Positions 47,130-56,344 of a stretch of DNA of 64,000 nucleotides are shown piece after piece. The notes below the pieces were generated by a model. The model had not been told where the DNA came from. It worked only from the letters and a program-made list of their open reading frames with translations, and did not search any database. The number at the start of each line of letters is the position of its first letter. The stretch's first letter is position 1. Made by a program: the position numbers and the translations under genes. Source of the DNA: Pseudomonas frederiksbergensis (lineage in GTDB: Bacteria; Pseudomonadota; Gammaproteobacteria; Pseudomonadales; Pseudomonadaceae); assembly GCF_003732275.1 (NCBI RefSeq), contig NZ_MOBM01000039.1, positions 861,013-925,012 on the forward strand, read 5' to 3'.

Positions 47130-47869
47130 TGTTGGCCTTCCTCGATCAGGGTCCCTTCAGCGCCGCCATGCACGATGTTCAGCAAGGCGCCGGGCTTGTT
47201 CATGTTAAATACGCGCAGCGGCATCTTGTGGTCGCGGCACAGGCAAATGGCCGTCAGATCCATCACGCCCAGCTTGCGATCCAGTACTTCATCGTAGGTC
47301 AGATGATCGAACTTCTCGGCATGCGGGTCTTTGAATGGATCAGCCGTGTAAACGCCATCGACCTTGGTTGCCTTGAGCACGACGTCAGCGTCGATTTCGA
47401 TTGCACGCAAGCAGGCTGCCGAATCCGTGGTGAAGAACGGATTACCGGTACCGGCCGCAAAAATCACGACTTCCTTGGCATTCAGGTGGCGCATGGCTTT
47501 GCGGCGATCGTAGTGATCGGTCACGCCCACCATGGAAATGGCCGACATCACGATGGCCGAGATATTGGCACGTTCCAGCGCATCGCGCATCGCCAAGGCG
47601 TTCATCACAGTGGCCAGCATGCCCATATGGTCGCCAGTCACCCGATCCATGCCCGCCGCGCTGAGCGCCGCGCCGCGGAACAGGTTGCCGCCACCGATCA
47701 CCAGACCGACCTGAACACCGATGCCGACCAGTTGGCCAACTTCCAGCGCCATGCGATCCAGAACTTTGGGGTCGATCCCGAACTCTTCCGAGCCCATCAG
47801 GGCCTCGCCGCTAAGCTTGAGTAGAATGCGTTTATAGCGAGCCTGATAACCACTGCCCTGCTGAGCCAT
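47126..47869 (-). CDS. pyrH: UMP kinase
   Basis: A 247-residue hexameric UMP kinase, the bacterial-specific enzyme that makes UDP. The glycine-rich stretches KLSGEALMG and VIGGGNLFRG bind phosphates, and the C-terminal TAICLCRDHKMPLRVFNM region closes the fold. It overlaps frr, and the tsf terminator lies in the 210-base gap upstream. Confidence 0.96.
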   Translation of the reverse strand: MAQQGSGYQARYKRILLKLSGEALMGSEEFGIDPKVLDRMALEVGQLVGIGVQVGLVIGGGNLFRGAALSAAGMDRVTGDHMGMLATVMNALAMRDALERANISAIVMSAISMVGVTDHYDRRKAMRHLNAKEVVIFAAGTGNPFFTTDSAACLRAIEIDADVVLKATKVDGVYTADPFKDPHAEKFDHLTYDEVLDRKLGVMDLTAICLCRDHKMPLRVFNMNKPGALLNIVHGGAEGTLIEEGQQ

Positions 47870-48023
47870 TGCGAATCTCTCCTGCGGCGTATTTTAAAAA
47901 TTCTTTGCGAGCTGTTTACAGCTGGCGTTCACTCTAGCTTGGCACTGCTTCAGCGCCATCGGAACATGGCTTTGTAAGCCAGTTCCAAAAGGAAACCAAT
48001 TAAAATTGGCAACCCCATCTGAA

Positions 48024-48055
48024 AAGAGGCTGCGCGCGTGAGCGGGCAGCCTCTT
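48024..48055 (-). terminator. Terminator of tsf
   Basis: AAGAGGCTGC ... GCAGCCTCTT, ten perfect pairs around a 12-base loop, with TTTT behind it on the minus strand. Confidence 0.85.
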
Positions 48056-48079
48056 CAGGGCGACAGTTAAAAAACCGTC

Positions 48080-48943
48080 TTATTGCTTGGCGGCAGCCAG
48101 CTGGGCAGCAACTTCTTCAGCGAAGTTGTCGACCGGCTTCTCGATGCCTTCGCCTACTTTGAAGTAGGTGAAAGAAACGATTTCAGCACCGGCTTTCTTG
48201 GCCAGTTCGCCGACCTTGATTTCAGGGTTCTTGACGAACGCCTGCTCAACCAGGCTCGCTTCAGCCAGGAACTTGCTGATACGGCCTTTGACCATGTTTT
48301 CAACGATGTTTTCTGGCTTGCCAGCGATCTTGTCAGCGTTGAGGGTCAGGAACACGCCTTTCTCGCGCTCGACCGCTTCAGCGGAAACTTCCGATGGCAG
48401 CAGGAATTCAGGGTTGGTGGCCGCTACGTGCATAGCGATGTCCTTGGCCAGCTCAACGTTGCCGCCTTTAAGAACAACCGCGACACCGATCTTGTTGCCG
48501 TGCAGGTAACCGCCAACAACATCACCTTCAACGCGAGCCAGGCGACGGATGTTGACGTTTTCGCCAACCTTGCCGACCAGAACCAGACGATCGGCTTCTT
48601 GAGCTTCGATCAGCGGAGCGACGTCAGTCAGCTTGTCAGCGAACGCTTTTTCTACGCTGCCAGCAACAAATGCCTTGAAGTCGTCTTGCAGGGCCAGGAA
48701 GTCAGTCTGCGAGTTCACTTCCAGCAGAACGGCGGATTTACCGTCTTCTTTAAGAGCGATCGCGCCTTCAGCGGCAACGTTGCCAGCTTTTTTGGCAGCC
48801 TTGATGGCGCCCGAAGCACGCATGTCATCAATGGCTTTTTCGATGTCGCCGCCGGCCTTGGTCAAGGCCTTTTTGCAATCCATCATGCCTTCGCCGGTAC
48901 GCTCGCGCAGTTCTTTGACCAACGCTGCAGTAATCTCTGCCAT
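48080..48943 (-). CDS. tsf: Elongation factor Ts
   Basis: A 287-residue nucleotide exchange factor for EF-Tu. The N-terminal LRERTGEGMMDCKKAL and the core NSQTDFLALQDDF are family signatures. ATG 48943 (MAEITAALVKELRERTG) has AGAGGA upstream; eleven further in-frame codons are unlikely to be used. It follows rpsB after a terminator-like stem. Confidence 0.97.
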   Translation of the reverse strand: MAEITAALVKELRERTGEGMMDCKKALTKAGGDIEKAIDDMRASGAIKAAKKAGNVAAEGAIALKEDGKSAVLLEVNSQTDFLALQDDFKAFVAGSVEKAFADKLTDVAPLIEAQEADRLVLVGKVGENVNIRRLARVEGDVVGGYLHGNKIGVAVVLKGGNVELAKDIAMHVAATNPEFLLPSEVSAEAVEREKGVFLTLNADKIAGKPENIVENMVKGRISKFLAEASLVEQAFVKNPEIKVGELAKKAGAEIVSFTYFKVGEGIEKPVDNFAEEVAAQLAAAKQ

Positions 48944-49082
48944 TTTCAAATTCCTCTTGGATAGGTTTTCAACCATTCCACCCGATCGAACGGGCGTTCA
49001 ATTCTTCCCGAACTACCCTTGTTAGCTGCTGCACGTTACAGATGCTGTAGCTGCGCTGCTCACAAATGGTTTTCGAGGTGGC

Positions 49083-49107
49083 AAAAAGGGGGCCAAGCCC
49101 CCTTTTT
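49083..49107 (-). terminator. Terminator/attenuator between rpsB and tsf
   Basis: AAAAAGGGGGC-CAA-GCCCCCTTTTT: a very strong stem with a T-run, 29 bases after the rpsB stop. As tsf is normally co-transcribed with rpsB, it probably lets only part of the transcripts through. Confidence 0.88.
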
Positions 49108-49135
49108 GCTTACTGAGTCAACGCCAGGGCGTCAA

Positions 49136-49873
49136 TTACTCAGCTGCAGCTGCCGGAGCTTCTTCAACGAACTGCTCGGTGCCGCCAGCAACGTGGTTGC
49201 GACCGCGGATTACAGCGTCAGCCATCGAACCCATGTACAGCTGGATAGCGCGGATTGCGTCATCGTTGCCTGGGATGATGTAGTCAACGCCTTCCGGGCT
49301 GCTGTTGGTATCGACTACGCCGATAACCGGGATGCCCAGCTTGTTGGCTTCGGTGATCGCGATGCGCTCGTGATCAACGTCGATAACGAACAGAGCGTCT
49401 GGCAGACCGCCCATGTCCTTGATACCACCCAGGGAACGATCCAGCTTCTCAAGATCGCGAGTGCGCATCAGCGCTTCTTTCTTGGTCAGCTTGGCGAAAG
49501 TACCGTCTTCGGCTTGGACTTCAAGGTCACGCAGACGCTTGATGGAAGCACGGATGGTTTTGAAGTTGGTCAGCATGCCGCCCAACCAGCGGTGATCGAC
49601 GTACGGCGAACCGCAACGTGCTGCTTCTTCAGCAACGATCTTGCCAGCGGAACGCTTGGTGCCTACGAACAGAATCTTGTTTTTGCCCTGGGCCAGACGC
49701 TCTACGAAAGTCAGAGCTTCGTTGAACATTGGCAGGGTTTTTTCAAGGTTGATAATGTGGATCTTGTTACGCGCGCCGAAAATGTATTTACCCATTTTCG
49801 GGTTCCAGTAACGGGTCTGGTGACCGAAGTGCACACCGGCCTTCAGCATATCGCGCATGTTGACTTGGGACAT
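49136..49873 (-). CDS. rpsB: 30S ribosomal protein S2
   Basis: A 245-residue S2. Typical stretches are MLKAGVHFGHQTRYWNPKM at the N-terminus, the signature DHRWLGGMLTNFKT and IGVVDTNSSPEGVDY. The alanine/glutamate tail (EEAPAAAAE) is common in Pseudomonas. Its leader carries a strong hairpin right behind the probable promoter. Confidence 0.97.
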   Translation of the reverse strand: MSQVNMRDMLKAGVHFGHQTRYWNPKMGKYIFGARNKIHIINLEKTLPMFNEALTFVERLAQGKNKILFVGTKRSAGKIVAEEAARCGSPYVDHRWLGGMLTNFKTIRASIKRLRDLEVQAEDGTFAKLTKKEALMRTRDLEKLDRSLGGIKDMGGLPDALFVIDVDHERIAITEANKLGIPVIGVVDTNSSPEGVDYIIPGNDDAIRAIQLYMGSMADAVIRGRNHVAGGTEQFVEEAPAAAAE

Positions 49874-49980
49874 GATAGTTCCTTAATAAGTCGGGTTTGG
49901 CCTCCACGTATCCCAATGACCAACCAGCAGCATCAGCTGAAGGCACCCAGGTCATCGTGTCGACACGTGTGTGGATTTAA

Positions 49981-50018
49981 GCTTTCCAGGGTATCCCCGG
50001 AAAGCGGCGCATTTTATA
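49981..50018 (-). promoter_or_regulatory. rpsB promoter -10 and 5' leader hairpin
   Basis: On the minus strand TATAAA (50018-50013) is a likely -10. The transcript would start near 50006 and fold at once into GCTTTCC...GGAAAGC (50005-49981, with an inner G/C stem). About 107 further bases lead to the rpsB ATG. S2 is known to control its own operon through its leader in gammaproteobacteria; that this hairpin takes part is inferred. The rest of the 373-base rpsB-map gap holds another dyad (50058-50097) and the map promoter. Confidence 0.5.
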
Positions 50019-50246
50019 TCACAAGGCAGAAAAAAACGGAACCCGGATTCTGAAAACCTGGGGAATGCTTTTGGCCCCCGCCTTGGAATCCCCCCAGAAT
50101 GCGCCATCCTATAGAGAGAAGCGATGCACAGAGGCTCAGATTTGCGCTGATCGTCTGATAGAATCGTGTTTTTCAGGGCCGCGACAATTATTCGCGCAAT
50201 GCCCATTTCGTTTTAGAAGGCGCCATTGAGCGCAGAGAGAGCCTGT

Positions 50247-51029
50247 ATGACCGTCACCCTCAAAACCCCAGAGGACATCGCAAAAATGCGGATCGCCGGC
50301 AAATTGGCCGCCGATGTGCTGGAAATGATTGCCGATTATGTCAAACCGGGTGTCACCACCGAAGAGCTGGACCGCATCTGCCACGACTATATCGTCAATG
50401 AGCAGAAAGCCATCCCTGCCCCGCTCAACTACAAGGGCTTCCCGAAGTCGATCTGCACCTCGATCAACCACGTGGTTTGCCACGGCATCCCGAACGAGAA
50501 ACCGTTGAAGGATGGCGACACGCTGAACATCGACGTCACCGTGATCAAGGACGGTTACCACGGCGACACCAGCCGCATGTTCCACGTCGGTTCCGTGCCG
50601 GTCTGGGCCGAGCGCCTGTCCCAGGTGACTCAGGAATGCATGTACAAGGCCATCGAACTGGTCAAGCCCGGCTGCCGCCTGGGCGATATCGGTGAAGTGA
50701 TCCAGAAGCACGCGGAAAAGAACGGCTTCTCGGTGGTTCGTGAGTTCTGCGGCCACGGCATCGGCAAAGTGTTCCACGAAGAACCGCAGATCCTGCACTA
50801 CGGTCGCGCCGGCACCGGCATGGAACTGAAAGCCGGCATGACCTTCACCATCGAGCCGATGATCAACCAGGGCAAGGCCGACACCAAGGTGCTGGGCGAC
50901 GGCTGGACCGCCATTACCAAGGACCGCAAGCTGTCGGCACAGTGGGAACACACCCTGCTGGTGACCGAAACCGGTTACGAGATCTTCACTTTGCGCAGCG
51001 ACGATACCATCCCGCGCGTTTCGGCCTGA
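50247..51029 (+). CDS. map: Methionine aminopeptidase type I
   Basis: A 260-residue metalloenzyme that removes the initiator methionine. Metal ligands are in NIDVTV, HGDTSR, GHGIG, TIEPM and the glutamate of AQWEHT. ATG 50247 follows a GAGAGAG ribosome site; seven extra in-frame codons upstream are less likely. It is divergent from rpsB and followed after 45 bases by glnD. Confidence 0.96.
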   Translation: MTVTLKTPEDIAKMRIAGKLAADVLEMIADYVKPGVTTEELDRICHDYIVNEQKAIPAPLNYKGFPKSICTSINHVVCHGIPNEKPLKDGDTLNIDVTVIKDGYHGDTSRMFHVGSVPVWAERLSQVTQECMYKAIELVKPGCRLGDIGEVIQKHAEKNGFSVVREFCGHGIGKVFHEEPQILHYGRAGTGMELKAGMTFTIEPMINQGKADTKVLGDGWTAITKDRKLSAQWEHTLLVTETGYEIFTLRSDDTIPRVSA

Positions 51030-51074
51030 TCTCGCCCGCTCCGTTCCCAGCCTTATAGAAAGGAAAGCCAATCG

Positions 51075-53777
51075 ATGCCGCAGGTGGATCCCGAACTCTT
51101 CGACCGCGGCCAGTTCCAGGCTGAACTGGCCCTGAAGGCAAGCCCTATTGCTGCTTTCAAGAAGGCGATCCGCCAGGCCCGCGAGGTGCTCGACGAGCGG
51201 TTCCGCAGTGGCCGGGATATTCGCCGGCTGATCGAGGATCGCGCCTGGTTTATCGATAACATCCTGCAACAGGCCTGGGAACAGTTTAACTGGAGCGAAG
51301 ACGCCGATATCGCCCTGGTGGCGGTCGGCGGCTACGGTCGCGGCGAGTTGCACCCCTACTCCGACATCGATCTGCTGATTTTACTGGACAGCGCCGATCA
51401 CGAAATTTTTCGGGATTCCATCGAACGCTTTCTGACGTTGCTGTGGGACATCGGCCTGGAAGTCGGCCAGAGCGTTCGCTCGGTGGACGAATGCGCCGTC
51501 GAGGCCCGTGCCGACCTGACGGTCGTCACCAACCTGATGGAAAGCCGCACCATTTGCGGCCCCGAGCGGTTGCGCCAGCGCATGCTGGATGTCACCAGCA
51601 CCGCGCACATGTGGCCGAGCAAGGACTTCTTCCTGGCCAAGCGCGCCGAGCAAAAGGCCCGTCACCACAAATACAACGACACTGAATACAACCTGGAACC
51701 CAACGTCAAAGGCTCGCCCGGCGGACTGCGGGATATTCAGACGATTCTGTGGGTGGCCCGTCGCGAATACGGCACCCTGAACCTGCGGGCCCTGGCGGGC
51801 GAAGGCTTCCTGGTGGAGAGCGAAAACGCCCTGCTGGCTTCCTCTCAGGAATTTCTGTGGAAGGTACGTTACGCATTGCATATGCTCGCCGGCCGCTCCG
51901 AAGACCGCTTGCTGTTCGATCACCAGCGCTCGATTGCGGGGCTGCTGGGTTTCGAAGGCAATGACGCCAAACAAGCCATCGAAAACTTCATGCAGCAGTA
52001 CTACCGGGTGGTCATGAGCATTGCCCAGCTCAGCGACCTGATCATCCAGCACTTCGAAGAAGTGATCCTGGCCCCCGAAGACGAAGCACCACCACAACCG
52101 ATCAACTCGCGGTTCCAGCTGCACGACGGCTACATCGAGGCGCGTAGCGATAACGTGTTCCGCCGTACGCCATTCGCCATGCTCGAGATCTTTGTGCTGA
52201 TGGCCCAGCAACCGGAGATCAAAGGCGTACGCGCCGATACCATCCGCCTGCTGCGCGAGAACCGTCATTTGATCGATGACGACTTCCGCAACGATATTCG
52301 TAATACCAGCCTGTTCATCGAGCTGTTCAAGTGCAAGATCGGCATCCACCGTAATCTGCGGCGGATGAACCGTTACGGCATCCTCGGGCGTTATCTGCCG
52401 GAGTTCGGTTTCATTGTCGGGCAAATGCAACATGACCTGTTTCACATCTATACGGTCGACGCGCATACCCTGAACCTGATCAAGCACCTGCGTAAGTTGC
52501 AGTACACCCAGGTGTCGGAAAAATTCCCGCTGGCCAGCAAGCTCATGGCCAAACTGCCCAAACCCGAACTGATTTACCTGGCGGGCCTGTACCACGACAT
52601 CGGCAAGGGCCGGCATGGCGATCACTCGGAAATCGGCGCCGTGGATGCCGAAGCCTTTTGCCAGCGCCACCAGCTGCCGATCTGGGACAGCCGCCTGATC
52701 GTGTGGCTGGTGCAGAACCATCTGGTGATGTCGACCACAGCCCAGCGCAAGGACCTGTCCGACCCGCACGTGATCCACGATTTCGCACAGACCGTCGGCG
52801 ATGAAACCCGCCTCGATTATCTGTATGTGCTGACCGTTGCGGACATCAACGCAACCAACCCGACGCTGTGGAACTCCTGGCGCGCGAGCCTGTTGCGCCA
52901 GCTCTACACCGAGACCAAGCGCGCCTTGCGTCGTGGCCTGGAAAACCCGGTGGATCGCGAAGAGCAGATCCGCCAGACCCAGAGCGCGGCGCTGGACATC
53001 CTGGTACGCGGCGGCAACGATCCGGACGATGTCGAGCAACTCTGGGCGCAATTGGGCGATGACTATTTCCTGCGCCACACCGCCGGCGACGTGGCCTGGC
53101 ACACTGATGCGATCCTGCAGCAGCCGGCCGATGGCGGCCCGCTGGTACTGATCAAGGAAACCACCCAGCGCGAGTTCGAGGGCGGTACGCAGATTTTCAT
53201 CTATGCACCGGACCAGCACGACTTCTTCGCCGTGACCGTGGCGGCGATGGACCAGCTCAATCTGAACATTCACGACGCCCGGGTCATCACCTCCAGCAGC
53301 CAGTTCACCCTCGATACTTACATCGTGCTCGACACCGATGGCGACTCGATCGGCGACAACCCGGCACGGGTCAAGCAGATCCGCGAAGGCCTGACCGAAG
53401 CCCTGCGCAACCCGGACAACTACCCGACCATCATCCAGCGTCGGGTGCCGCGCCAGCTCAAGCATTTCGCGTTTGCGCCACAGGTGACGATCCACAACGA
53501 CGCCCAGCGTCCGGTGACGGTACTGGAGCTAAGCGCCCCGGACCGCCCCGGCCTGTTGGCGCGGATCGGCACGATCTTCCTCGAGTTCGACCTGTCGCTG
53601 CAGAACGCCAAGATCGCCACCCTGGGCGAGCGCGTGGAAGACGTGTTCTTCATCACCGACGCCAACAATCAGCCGCTGTCCGACCCGTTGCTGTGCAGCC
53701 GTTTGCAGGATGCAATCGTCGAGCAGCTGAGCGTCAGCCAGGAACCCGATATCAAACTGTCACGCATCAGTTTCTGA
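51075..53777 (+). CDS. glnD: Bifunctional PII uridylyltransferase/uridylyl-removing enzyme
   Basis: A 900-residue nitrogen sensor that adds UMP to PII proteins at low glutamine and removes it at high glutamine. The nucleotidyltransferase motif GGYGRGELHPYSDID is at 85-99, the HD hydrolase motif HDIGKGRHGDHS near 506-517, and two C-terminal ACT domains bind glutamine (about 700-785 and 810-890). AGAAAGGAAAG precedes ATG. A REPIN follows the stop. Confidence 0.97.
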   Translation: MPQVDPELFDRGQFQAELALKASPIAAFKKAIRQAREVLDERFRSGRDIRRLIEDRAWFIDNILQQAWEQFNWSEDADIALVAVGGYGRGELHPYSDIDLLILLDSADHEIFRDSIERFLTLLWDIGLEVGQSVRSVDECAVEARADLTVVTNLMESRTICGPERLRQRMLDVTSTAHMWPSKDFFLAKRAEQKARHHKYNDTEYNLEPNVKGSPGGLRDIQTILWVARREYGTLNLRALAGEGFLVESENALLASSQEFLWKVRYALHMLAGRSEDRLLFDHQRSIAGLLGFEGNDAKQAIENFMQQYYRVVMSIAQLSDLIIQHFEEVILAPEDEAPPQPINSRFQLHDGYIEARSDNVFRRTPFAMLEIFVLMAQQPEIKGVRADTIRLLRENRHLIDDDFRNDIRNTSLFIELFKCKIGIHRNLRRMNRYGILGRYLPEFGFIVGQMQHDLFHIYTVDAHTLNLIKHLRKLQYTQVSEKFPLASKLMAKLPKPELIYLAGLYHDIGKGRHGDHSEIGAVDAEAFCQRHQLPIWDSRLIVWLVQNHLVMSTTAQRKDLSDPHVIHDFAQTVGDETRLDYLYVLTVADINATNPTLWNSWRASLLRQLYTETKRALRRGLENPVDREEQIRQTQSAALDILVRGGNDPDDVEQLWAQLGDDYFLRHTAGDVAWHTDAILQQPADGGPLVLIKETTQREFEGGTQIFIYAPDQHDFFAVTVAAMDQLNLNIHDARVITSSSQFTLDTYIVLDTDGDSIGDNPARVKQIREGLTEALRNPDNYPTIIQRRVPRQLKHFAFAPQVTIHNDAQRPVTVLELSAPDRPGLLARIGTIFLEFDLSLQNAKIATLGERVEDVFFITDANNQPLSDPLLCSRLQDAIVEQLSVSQEPDIKLSRISF

Positions 53778-53793
53778 ACCAACAATTTTCCCC

Positions 53794-53920
53794 TGTGGGA
53801 GCGGGCTTGTGTGGCGAGGGAGCTTGCTCCCGTTCGACTGCGCAGCAGTCGCAAAGCTTTTGGGGCCGCTTCGCGACCCAGCGGGAGCAAGCTCCCTCGC
53901 CACACAAGCCCGCTCCCACA
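53794..53920. repeat. Perfect 39-bp REPIN between glnD and dapC
   Basis: Arms at 53794-53832 and 53882-53920 are exact reverse complements over 39 bases. The arms differ from the standard REP: they join a GTGGGAGCGGGCTTGTG part to a GGCGAGGGAGCTTGCTCCCG part. The 49-base centre has its own palindrome GACTGC-GCA-GCAGTC. It ends 15 bases before the dapC start codon. Confidence 0.93.
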
Positions 53921-53935
53921 TTTATAGAGGCCCCC

Positions 53936-55138
53936 ATGAACAACGCTCTGAACCAGTTGCAGCCCTACCCGTTCGAAAAGCTCCGCGCCCTGCTCGGCAG
54001 CGTCACGCCAAACCCGGATAAACGCGCCATTGCGCTGTCCATCGGCGAGCCGAAACACCGTTCGCCGAGCTTCGTCGCCGAAGCACTGGCAAGCAATCTG
54101 GATCAGATGGCCGTGTACCCGACCACCCTCGGCATCCCGGCGCTGCGTGAAGCCATTGCCGCTTGGTGCGAACGCCGCTTCAGCGTCCCGAATGGCTGGC
54201 TCGACCCGGCGCGTAATGTGCTGCCGGTCAACGGCACCCGCGAAGCGCTGTTCGCCTTCACCCAGACCGTCGTCAACCGTGGCGATGATGCGCTGGTGGT
54301 CAGTCCGAACCCGTTCTATCAGATCTATGAAGGTGCAGCGTTCCTCGCCGGCGCCAAGCCGCATTACCTGCCGTGCCTGGACGAGAACGGCTTCAACCCG
54401 GATTTCGATGCCGTTTCGCCAGACATCTGGAAGCGCTGCCAGATCCTGTTCCTGTGCTCGCCGGGCAACCCGACCGGTGCGTTGATTCCGGTCGAAACCC
54501 TGAAGAAACTGATTGCCCTGGCTGACGAATACGACTTCGTGATCGCCGCTGACGAGTGCTACAGCGAACTGTACTTCGATGAACAAACCCCGCCGGCCGG
54601 CCTGCTCAGCGCCTGCGTGGAACTGGGGCGCAAGGACTTCAAACGCTGCGTGGTGTTCCACAGCCTGTCCAAGCGCTCCAACCTGCCAGGCCTGCGTTCG
54701 GGCTTTGTGGCCGGTGATGCGGATATCCTCAAGGGTTTCCTGCTGTATCGCACCTACCACGGCTGCGCGATGCCGGTTCAGACCCAACTGGCCAGCGTTG
54801 CCGCATGGAATGATGAAGTGCATGTGCGCGCCAACCGTGCGCTATATCGTGAGAAATACGATGCGGTGCTGGAGATTCTCAGCCCGGTGATGGATGTGCA
54901 GCGTCCAGACGGTGGTTTCTACCTGTGGCCGAATGTGAATGGCGATGATGCGGCGTTCTGCCGGGATCTGTTCGAGCAAGAACACGTGACCGTCGTGCCG
55001 GGCTCCTATTTGTCCCGCGAAGTCGATGGCGTCAACCCTGGCGCCGGCCGTGTGCGCATGGCGCTGGTCGCGCCGCTGGCGGAGTGCGTGGAAGCCGCCG
55101 AGCGAATTCGTCATTTCATTAAAACCCGCAACAATTAA
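53936..55138 (+). CDS. dapC: Succinyldiaminopimelate transaminase DapC
   Basis: A 400-residue class I/II PLP aminotransferase of the succinylase branch of lysine synthesis. The PLP lysine is K246 in SLSKRSNLPGLR; NPTGAL and the C-terminal arginine region GRVRMALVAPL bind substrate. It resembles Pseudomonas DapC beside glnD and close to dapD. ATG 53936 has AGAGG upstream; longer open frames run through the REPIN. A GC stem without T-run (55151-55171) follows the stop. Confidence 0.9.
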   Translation: MNNALNQLQPYPFEKLRALLGSVTPNPDKRAIALSIGEPKHRSPSFVAEALASNLDQMAVYPTTLGIPALREAIAAWCERRFSVPNGWLDPARNVLPVNGTREALFAFTQTVVNRGDDALVVSPNPFYQIYEGAAFLAGAKPHYLPCLDENGFNPDFDAVSPDIWKRCQILFLCSPGNPTGALIPVETLKKLIALADEYDFVIAADECYSELYFDEQTPPAGLLSACVELGRKDFKRCVVFHSLSKRSNLPGLRSGFVAGDADILKGFLLYRTYHGCAMPVQTQLASVAAWNDEVHVRANRALYREKYDAVLEILSPVMDVQRPDGGFYLWPNVNGDDAAFCRDLFEQEHVTVVPGSYLSREVDGVNPGAGRVRMALVAPLAECVEAAERIRHFIKTRNN

Positions 55139-55150
55139 GCCCCCCACGCC

Positions 55151-55171
55151 TGCACCGCGCAACGCGGTGCA
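55151..55171 (+). terminator. Terminator-like stem after dapC
   Basis: TGCACCGCG-CAA-CGCGGTGCA, nine perfect pairs with a three-base loop, 13 bases after the dapC stop. It is followed by A-rich rather than T-rich sequence. It marks the border to low-GC DNA. Confidence 0.6.
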
Positions 55172-55333
55172 AGGCAACTAAAAAAACCAGCCTAACTATT
55201 TTAACTTATTCCAGCGACCCGCCTATTACTTCAAGTATAACCAGTGCAACAACTCGAAAAAACAAGCAACTGGACGAACCCACCTTACTTTAAATATCTT
55301 CAGGACTCACCAATAACTTATATACTCAATCAC

Positions 55334-56092
55334 ATGAACCAAATTAAATATTGTAAAACCACTCCAATCACCGACCCAATCGCATCGTACAATTCAGCAA
55401 TAAACGAGCGACCCAGTAACGACAATAATATCAGCGGCAATCGAAAAAAACGCAGCATTGGCGAACACACTAAGTATTGGCAGGTAGGAAAAACACTAAA
55501 AATTCTCGTTTTTAGCTATAACGAAGAGTCATTTGAAGCGATCAAAAAAGGCGCGAGCAAATGGCTTCCCTATGTCAATCTAAAATTCGATTTTATTGAA
55601 ATGGATGAAGAAGATATCTATCAATCAGATCAATTTCTAGGCGACATCCGAGTCGACTTCCAGCCATACATGAACGGTAGCGGAGGTTCACGTATAGGTA
55701 CCGACACAATCACGGGGAATCCTCAAGCCTCCTCAATGACTTTGGGGACAGACTTTTCTTCACCTCGTTACGAGTATGCCGTCACTCATGAGTTCGGACA
55801 TGCTCTAGGCCTGCTACATGAACATCAACACCCTGAAACTGAGGTGCCTTGGGATCTAGATAAAACGTATACTTATTACGCATCGCTTGGCTTCTCTCGA
55901 ACCGAAGTTGACCATAACGTGCTACCACTTGAACGTATTCCCGGTCGAACTTACGCACCCTACGACCGACATTCAATAATGCATTATGAGGTATCCAACG
56001 ACATCACCACGGGTGACTGGCATCAAGCTGAGAACCACCAGATCAGCCAAGGTGACATCGCGTTCATGCGCAGGACTTATCCAGAAAGTTAA
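55334..56092 (+). CDS. Metzincin-type zinc metalloprotease (M12 family-like)
   Basis: A 252-residue protein with the full metzincin zinc site HEFGHALGLLHEH (HExxHxxGxxH, residues 152-162) and a Met-turn SIMHY with the methionine at about 216. The mid-domain sequence HEHQHPETEVPWD resembles bacterial M12 (astacin-like) peptidases. The gene is much richer in A and T, with AAA, AAT and ATA codons, than its neighbours, suggesting horizontal transfer. There is no signal peptide or obvious secretion tail. The N-terminal RKKRS might be a processing site. No good ribosome site is visible; GTG 55244 is an alternative start adding 30 residues. Its substrate is unknown. Confidence 0.8.
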   Translation: MNQIKYCKTTPITDPIASYNSAINERPSNDNNISGNRKKRSIGEHTKYWQVGKTLKILVFSYNEESFEAIKKGASKWLPYVNLKFDFIEMDEEDIYQSDQFLGDIRVDFQPYMNGSGGSRIGTDTITGNPQASSMTLGTDFSSPRYEYAVTHEFGHALGLLHEHQHPETEVPWDLDKTYTYYASLGFSRTEVDHNVLPLERIPGRTYAPYDRHSIMHYEVSNDITTGDWHQAENHQISQGDIAFMRRTYPES

Positions 56093-56149
56093 AATCAATC
56101 GTCACTTTCCTATCAAAGAAACAAGACCAAGACCTACGCTTATCCACAC

Positions 56150-56344
56150 TTATTTTGCCTGACTCAAGTTAGCTTCATTCAAATCCAGCTTCGCCAACAC
56201 CTCACGTAGTACGTCATCACCAATCTGGTGATGACGACTGAGCTTATACCGCTTCAGTCGTTGCGCCCGTAGCGCCTTCAAGCGTAACCGCCGCTCCAGC
56301 AAATCCAAGGCGGTACACGCGGCGATCAGTGAAAACAGAATCAC
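56150..56344 (-). CDS. Small hydrophobic-N-terminus protein of unknown function
   Basis: A 64-residue frame from GTG 56344: a hydrophobic start (ILFSLIAACTALDLL) that looks like one membrane helix, then a basic segment (ERRLRLKALRAQRLKRYKLSRHH) and a helical C-terminus. The hydrophobic segment continues upstream of the GTG in frame (STLSIVGV) to a stop ten codons back with no ATG, so either the start has been lost or an unusual codon is used. No ribosome site. It lies at the far edge of the low-GC stretch. I do not recognise a function. Confidence 0.5.
   Translation of the reverse strand: MILFSLIAACTALDLLERRLRLKALRAQRLKRYKLSRHHQIGDDVLREVLAKLDLNEANLSQAK

Noticed and set aside
51381..53495. 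704-codon open frame antisense to glnD
   Set aside because: glnD is full-length with all motifs; the antisense product is a composition artefact.
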